From: Ruminococcaceae bacterium UBA6842
GTDB lineage: Bacteria; Bacillota; Clostridia; Oscillospirales; Acutalibacteraceae
Direction of reading: 5' to 3'
DNA: 18,751 bases
Assembly (NCBI GenBank): GCA_002451855.1
Contig: DKDS01000105.1
Span: forward strand, 1-18,751
Shown here in pieces: positions 14,180-18,751 of the stretch (position 1 is its first letter; each line of letters starts with the position of its first letter). Below the pieces are notes generated by a model. The model saw only the letters and a list, made by a program, of their open reading frames with translations. It was not told where the DNA came from and ran no database searches. Made by a program: the position numbers and the translations under genes.

Positions 14180-15382
14180 TTATTTTGTTGTTATTGCATT
14201 TTTAAGATTTTCCCTTTGAAGCGTGTTTACTTCCTCTTGTGAAAACAGCGATGAATACGAAAATAAAACATATCCGCTCACATTGCCGTTTTTTCGGCAC
14301 TCAAGCGCCTGACGGGCTATTATATCGGTTCCGTTTTCCCACTCCGCCTTATCAGCCTCAAGCGTGGGATTTATTTTGTAGGGCGCCAAACCTATTTTAA
14401 GCCCGACGCTCCCGTTTGTTTTTGACAGCTTTATCCATTCTTTGAGCAAGTTTTCAAATTCAAACTCATAGTCGGGATATTCATAGCCGAAATAAAGCTG
14501 AGGTATTATGTAATCTATATATCCGCATTTTATCCATTCCCTTACATCGGCAAACAGTTCATTATAATTTTTATTCACAGACGCCATAGGGCTTACGGAA
14601 AATTCGGTATTTTTGTTTTCAAATTTCACGGCGTTATAGCAGCCCGAAATCATCATATTCACATTTGAACGGCGCCATTCCGCAAGAGAAAGCGGTTTTT
14701 GTGTATCGGCGCAGTATTTTTCGTAGCTCGTTCGGTCAAAATCTGGGTCGGCGGTAGGATAAAAATAATCGTCGATATGAATACCGTCAACCGCATATTT
14801 TGAAACAATTTCCTTTACACCGTTTATTATAAGCTCCCTTACCTCGTCCTGTGCGGGATTAAGATATATGCCTTTATATTTTATAACATTCAAATCGTTA
14901 TCAGCATTGTCGTCATTCAGCCACTTGTAGGCAGGACTGTCCCGATCTGCCTTTTCTATATCCTCGCTGCTTGAAAGAACCCGATACGGATTTATCCATG
15001 CGTGTACCTTAATTCCCACGGAATGGCACAGCTCAAGCGCATAAGCAAAGGCGTCGTAATCAAGACCCTTTGCGTCATCCGTAAGCGGAAACAGCTCCGA
15101 CGGGTAAAGCGAATCGCAATACGCTCTTACATGAATATATATTTCATTTATTCCAAGCTCAGAGCAGTTTGAAACCGCCGCTGAAAACGCGGCTTTAAAG
15201 CCGTCGGGGCTTTGTAACATTGAATTTATTTCACTGAAAGAAATCCATACTCCCCTTACCGCCGTATCCTGATATTTGCCCGTAGTATAATCTTCCTCGG
15301 TGCTTTCGTTATTTTTCGGTGTGCCTGCCGTACATCCGGCAAGCAGTACGGCTGTAAGCAAAACAGCAAGGATCTTTTTCAT
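14180..15382 (-). CDS. GHL10/DUF187 glycoside-hydrolase-like lipoprotein
   Basis: This 400-residue protein has a lipoprotein signal (KK, a hydrophobic stretch, then LLAGC with Cys17), so it should be anchored outside the membrane. From about residue 42 (VRGVWISFSEIN) it is a GHL10 TIM barrel (family of YngK and E. coli YddW/DigH). The usual family blocks are AWINPYR at 128-134, YLNPAQDEVRE at 173-183 and DGIHIDDYFYP at 199-209, which carries the likely acidic catalytic residues. DigH cleaves peptidoglycan glycan strands stripped of their stem peptides, so a wall-remodelling or lytic role is the best guess. GGAG lies before the ATG, only 14 bases after the phage-like structural gene stop, with no promoter or terminator between. 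It may belong to the phage block or be a host gene read from it. Confidence 0.9.
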   Translation of the reverse strand: MKKILAVLLTAVLLAGCTAGTPKNNESTEEDYTTGKYQDTAVRGVWISFSEINSMLQSPDGFKAAFSAAVSNCSELGINEIYIHVRAYCDSLYPSELFPLTDDAKGLDYDAFAYALELCHSVGIKVHAWINPYRVLSSSEDIEKADRDSPAYKWLNDDNADNDLNVIKYKGIYLNPAQDEVRELIINGVKEIVSKYAVDGIHIDDYFYPTADPDFDRTSYEKYCADTQKPLSLAEWRRSNVNMMISGCYNAVKFENKNTEFSVSPMASVNKNYNELFADVREWIKCGYIDYIIPQLYFGYEYPDYEFEFENLLKEWIKLSKTNGSVGLKIGLAPYKINPTLEADKAEWENGTDIIARQALECRKNGNVSGYVLFSYSSLFSQEEVNTLQRENLKNAITTK

Positions 15383-15396
15383 TGTTTTTCTCCGTT

Positions 15397-17454
15397 CTAA
15401 TTTTGAGTTTTTTCGTAGCTTATATCAAGTTCGCCTAAGGAAAATCCTTTGTCAGATTCAAGTGTTATGTAAACCGAGTTTATTCCGTACATATGCGGAA
15501 TAAGCTTTACCGTGTTAAGCGCGCCGCAAACACAATCCGCCCGATTGCCCGAAAGATTTATTTTGTCAAAATATTTGCCGTTTATATATATTTTTACATA
15601 ATCCTCGGTTGCAATCGAAAGCATGATACTGTTTAATATCTTTTTTTCGCAAAGACTTCCGAAATCAAAATGCGCGGTAGAAAGACTGCACGGTATATTT
15701 ACTGAATTGAGCGTCGGCGAATCCTGCGACCTTTCGTGCCTTATATCAATATCCTTATCTCCCGAAAGCTTTGCCGTATATAAAGCGTTTTCGTCGCTCC
15801 CCGCACATAAAATCAATGATTTAGCTGAATTGTTAAAAACTCCGATAGCTCTGATGTCACCGAAATCCCACAAATACCAGCACGGTTCTTTATTCTTTCC
15901 GTACTCCATTATAAACGCTTTGTATCCGATAATCAAGGCATAGTATTTTCCGAGAACCGCCGAAAAGCCCCTGCTGTAAGAGGTTTTCTTGATATTTTCA
16001 ATCATGGAATTAACATCCTCGGAAAGCTCCGTCACCTTATATGACGAATCAAGCCTGTATACCCTTAAGTCGGAGCCGAACCATGTGAGGTCGCCGTTAT
16101 AAACCGTGCAGGAATTCTCGCTTTCGCATCCTGTCTCACCGGAAATTTTTGAAATTTCAAAAGTATCGTCATTGTAAAAAACAGCGTCATCATCCGCAAG
16201 CAAGGAAACAGAGCTGATAATACTGCCCCTTTTTACCTTTACCGAATATATTCCGTTCTTTTTAAAGGCGTAAATATTGTTTTTATGATGAACAAGCGCG
16301 GTTATTTTAGCTCCTTTTTCGCCCACAACCGCGGAAGAATCGCACGGAAAATAAAGCGGATTTTTCGGTGATACGCTTATAATTCTGTCGCCGTCGGGTC
16401 CGCCTGAAAAAACCAATCCCGAGCCGCTTTCCGTGCAGCTTGTGCAAACCGTTCCCTTCGAAAAAGCGGTTTCGACAACCTTACTTGCGGTCACACATAT
16501 ATTATTTTCGTGATACAGCCTTGCGGAGGGTATCTCATAATCGCCTGACGACCCACTGAAATATATAATTCCTTTTTCACGGTCAACATTAAGCGTTATA
16601 TCCACCGAATAAAACTTTTCTGTCTTTGAGCTTGTATTTGCTCCTATCACCCAATCCACATAATAGTTCGGCGCCCCGTAAACACGGCAAATAACCGAAT
16701 CATCCGAAAGCCCCGAAAACGGCAGACGAAAGCACGAAGAGCATCCGTCGGAGGTAAAATAGCACTTAAAGCGATTTGACAGCATATTCATAGACTCAAG
16801 AAATTTCGGCTGACCGGTAAATGCGTTGCCTTGGACCTTTGCTTCCTCATAACGGGTTCCTCTGCCGTTGATATAAACCGTAGGTATATAAAAATCGGTA
16901 ATTTGGTTCCAAGAGGTCAGGTCGCTGCTTATTTCGTATATCCGATAGCTTTTTTCATTTCTGTTATATATATCCGCAGTTGTTACAAACGCAAATATTC
17001 CGCCGCCTGAAACGGGCGAAGCATTGTAAAAAACAACCTTACCGGGCTGATAAAAGCAATCGTTCGCGTAGCGCAGAAAATTAAGAGAACCCGTATATTT
17101 TTTGTTGCCCGAGCTGTCTATAAAATAAATTTTAAGATAATAAAAAGAATTGTCCGTTAATTGTATAACACCCACAACATCGTTGCTTTCTCCGTTTACA
17201 GAGACCTTTCCGCCGATAAACTCATATGTATAAATATTACTGTAATCAAGCGCATGCGACTCTATTATGCTTGCCGTATCTGCGTATAATCCGGGTCTTG
17301 CGGTAATTCTGCCGTCCGTGTACGCCATATTCAAAACATTTGAAAGCTTTTTTTGAGAGATTTGCGAACGGGGATCCGAAAAATCCGCACCGCCCGATAA
17401 ATTATTGATTTTAAGGACTTTTTTATCGGATTGCTTCAGCGTTTTGTATTTCAT
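15397..17454 (-). CDS. Phage-like virion structural protein (candidate tail hub/stabilisation protein)
   Basis: With 685 residues from the ATG at 17452-17454, it has no signal peptide or membrane helix. Its sequence is rich in short strands and aromatic residues, suggesting beta-propeller or stacked beta domains. The opening (INNLSGGADFSD at 16-27, then NVLNMAYTDGRITARPG at 39-55) is the pattern seen at the start of many podovirus structural proteins. WFGSDLRVYRL at 458-468 resembles the blades of P22 gp10-like stabilisation proteins. Close cysteine pairs occur at 238/241 and 337/340. GGGGTGAT lies before the ATG, four bases after the stop of the connector gene. I infer its role mostly from order: portal, connector, large beta protein. 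A few in-frame upstream codons overlap the previous gene and are not needed. Confidence 0.6.
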   Translation of the reverse strand: MKYKTLKQSDKKVLKINNLSGGADFSDPRSQISQKKLSNVLNMAYTDGRITARPGLYADTASIIESHALDYSNIYTYEFIGGKVSVNGESNDVVGVIQLTDNSFYYLKIYFIDSSGNKKYTGSLNFLRYANDCFYQPGKVVFYNASPVSGGGIFAFVTTADIYNRNEKSYRIYEISSDLTSWNQITDFYIPTVYINGRGTRYEEAKVQGNAFTGQPKFLESMNMLSNRFKCYFTSDGCSSCFRLPFSGLSDDSVICRVYGAPNYYVDWVIGANTSSKTEKFYSVDITLNVDREKGIIYFSGSSGDYEIPSARLYHENNICVTASKVVETAFSKGTVCTSCTESGSGLVFSGGPDGDRIISVSPKNPLYFPCDSSAVVGEKGAKITALVHHKNNIYAFKKNGIYSVKVKRGSIISSVSLLADDDAVFYNDDTFEISKISGETGCESENSCTVYNGDLTWFGSDLRVYRLDSSYKVTELSEDVNSMIENIKKTSYSRGFSAVLGKYYALIIGYKAFIMEYGKNKEPCWYLWDFGDIRAIGVFNNSAKSLILCAGSDENALYTAKLSGDKDIDIRHERSQDSPTLNSVNIPCSLSTAHFDFGSLCEKKILNSIMLSIATEDYVKIYINGKYFDKINLSGNRADCVCGALNTVKLIPHMYGINSVYITLESDKGFSLGELDISYEKTQN

Positions 17455-17458
17455 ACAA

Positions 17459-17806
17459 TCACCCCATATACTCCCTCGGGAGCCTGTCTTCAATTATGCT
17501 CACATTAGCAAGCGCCTTAGCCCTTTTAGCCTCATAAAGCTGTGTAAATACCGCATTTTTACCGCCGTCGCCCTCAGCTAACGATAACAGCATTGCGGTG
17601 CCGCAGCATAAAGCGTCGGCAACTTCCTTTGAAACCGCCAATTCATCGGACAATAATTCAATGTGCAGGTCTCCGAAATCGCAAAGAAGCTGGTTGATAA
17701 GCTCTTTACCTCTTTCGGCTAACGCCTCCTCGTTTAAACGGTCTGCCGTTTCACCGCTGTAACCGAGCAAATTCAAAGCTCTGTTGTATATGTCAAGTCC
17801 CTTCAT
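17459..17806 (-). CDS. Small phage-like protein, candidate head-tail connector
   Basis: The protein has 115 residues from the ATG at 17804-17806 (GGAGG about 9 bases before it) and is largely helical. Notable is IYNRALNLLGYSG at the start, then a helical hairpin (EALAERGKELINQLLCDFGDLHI) and LCCGTAMLLSLAEGDGGKNAVF, where a compact helical core loops through Gly-Asp-Gly. This resembles gp4/gp6-like connectors that seal the portal and join the tail, but similarity is weak and the call leans on its place between portal and tail genes. The start overlaps the portal end by 14 bases and the stop is 4 bases before the next start, so the three genes form one unit. Confidence 0.55.
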   Translation of the reverse strand: MKGLDIYNRALNLLGYSGETADRLNEEALAERGKELINQLLCDFGDLHIELLSDELAVSKEVADALCCGTAMLLSLAEGDGGKNAVFTQLYEAKRAKALANVSIIEDRLPREYMG

Positions 17807-18751
17807 TTTTCGTTTCCTCCTCCGCAAGCAGGGCATCCCTGTCCTTTATTATTCCGTCGGGCATTCTCTGCAATAGCTGTTTACGGTCTATAATTCCCTT
17901 TTCGTAAAGCGTAATCAGCGTATTTACGCACTCACGCTCACTGTACATTGTACCGGTTCCCACATCAACTCTGGAATTTATAATAAGGTTTTTATATTTA
18001 GTACCGTCAAACAAAACATATTTCGTACCGTTTCCGTCGTGCAGCTTTATTCGACGTTCGCCGTAGCAGGTGATCCAAAAATCCGCCCATATTCTTGATA
18101 CCTCTTCAGCAAAGGAGTAAAATCTGTTTTTGATAATTTGCAAAGGCATAACAGCGGCGTTTCTCATTGTCATAAGCGCGGTTGCGTTGTCCGCACGGCT
18201 GTCGCCGAGCGCCACCTCGTTAGCTCCGCTTTGCGTAAGCGTGTTGTCTATAAGAGACTGCACACTGCTTTCAAAATTCTTGCTGAAATCGGGCGGAGCC
18301 ACATATTTTACCGCTCCGTCAACATCCTCGTTACTGCCGTAAACCTTTATTATCTGACCGGGCTCGTTTGTAATTCCGTCGGGAACAGTATCGCCGTTTA
18401 TAATCATCATCGGCATACCCGTTGTCATTGCGGACCATACGCTTGCGGTTATCATTCTGTTTATGGCAATCTGATTTGGTATAAGGTATGTAATCTCGCT
18501 TTCCCCGTAAGCCAGTCCCGACCTTTTTTCCCAAGAAAAAACCGCTAAAGGATATAAGCGCAGTCCCGTATTAAAGGCGGCTCTTACCGTAGCGTGCTCG
18601 GTAACCTTTACACTTTTAATTATATAACTGCCGTCCGGCCTATATTCCTTATAAAGCTTTGTAAGCACAAGGGTCTTTCCGTCCTCCGAGTCCTCCTCTA
18701 TACTGTTAAGCGTTAGGGGGTCGGCACCGTAACAGCCCGCTTCCCGTAAGA
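17793..18751 (-). CDS. Phage portal protein, C-terminal part (runs off the window)
   Basis: The frame is open from the window edge at 18751 to a TGA at 17793-17795, giving 318 codons. A GTG at 18668 is not the start, because in-frame codons continue upstream without a stop. The sequence shows features of podovirus (P22-type) portals: SGLAYGESEITYLIPNQIAINRMI (a helix near the clip), then a long helix QTSGANEVALGDSRADNATALM-like region at about residues 180-210, then ERECVNTLITLYEKGIIDRKQLLQRMPDGI near the end. The C-terminus is Glu- and Lys-rich. A portal ring forms the DNA entry vertex of the phage head. The neighbouring connector and beta-rich gene support this. The N-terminal half and the packaging genes lie outside the window, so I cannot say whether the prophage is whole. 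Confidence 0.75.
   Translation of the reverse strand, partial: LREAGCYGADPLTLNSIEEDSEDGKTLVLTKLYKEYRPDGSYIIKSVKVTEHATVRAAFNTGLRLYPLAVFSWEKRSGLAYGESEITYLIPNQIAINRMITASVWSAMTTGMPMMIINGDTVPDGITNEPGQIIKVYGSNEDVDGAVKYVAPPDFSKNFESSVQSLIDNTLTQSGANEVALGDSRADNATALMTMRNAAVMPLQIIKNRFYSFAEEVSRIWADFWITCYGERRIKLHDGNGTKYVLFDGTKYKNLIINSRVDVGTGTMYSERECVNTLITLYEKGIIDRKQLLQRMPDGIIKDRDALLAEEETKNEGT

Noticed and set aside
18331..18534. Separate small gene inside the portal region
   Set aside because: The portal frame is open across this stretch and continues to the window edge. The shorter frame is low-complexity, basic and motif-free.
1..18751. CRISPR array, rRNA or insertion sequence
   Set aside because: I saw no regularly spaced repeats, no ribosomal RNA core motifs and no transposase; the only repeats are short hairpins and the two operators.

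Overview
The window reads as chromosome from a low-to-medium GC Firmicute, most likely a gut-type clostridium of the Oscillospiraceae/Ruminococcaceae sort. The signs are the paired glycogen genes glgC and glgD, a NifS/NifU-type iron-sulfur pair under an Rrf2 regulator, AGGAGG-type ribosome binding sites, and consensus TTGaca-17-TATAAT promoters. I cannot fix the genus from sequence alone.

Left edge (1-360): the last 49 codons of a large serine recombinase, an intrinsic terminator and a nested inverted repeat. This looks like the end of an integrated mobile element. Next comes tRNA-Leu(CAA) on the minus strand, diverging from comM/yifB on the plus strand. comM is followed by tRNA-Ala(CGC), whose own promoter lies over the comM stop codon, and then by a 148-aa protein of unknown function.

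Middle (2.9-6.7 kb, minus strand): two transport genes form one operon, a half-size EamA/DMT transporter and a LysO-family exporter. They sit behind a short leader that ends in an intrinsic terminator, so they are probably controlled by attenuation. I suggest a guanidine-IV (mepA-type) riboswitch as the candidate. Then come rrf2-nifS-nifU. The same palindrome, AATTCC-N13-GGAATT, lies over the promoter of rrf2 and over the promoter of nifS, so the regulator very likely controls both itself and the cysteine desulfurase/scaffold pair.

Glycogen operon (6.7-14.0 kb, minus strand): glgB, glgC, glgD, glgA, uppP and yfcE, tightly spaced or overlapping, read from one strong promoter at about 14.0 kb to a terminator at about 6.75 kb. 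GlgC with its non-catalytic partner GlgD makes ADP-glucose, GlgA extends the glucan and GlgB branches it. UppP recycles the undecaprenyl carrier for cell-wall synthesis, and YfcE is a small metallophosphoesterase.

Right edge (14.1-18.75 kb, minus strand): a podovirus-like late-gene block comprising a portal protein running off the window, a small head-tail connector candidate and a 685-aa beta-rich structural protein. After only 14 bases it is followed by a GHL10/DUF187 lipoprotein, with a strong terminator behind that. The lipoprotein is therefore probably transcribed with the phage genes. No CRISPR array, rRNA or insertion sequence is visible.
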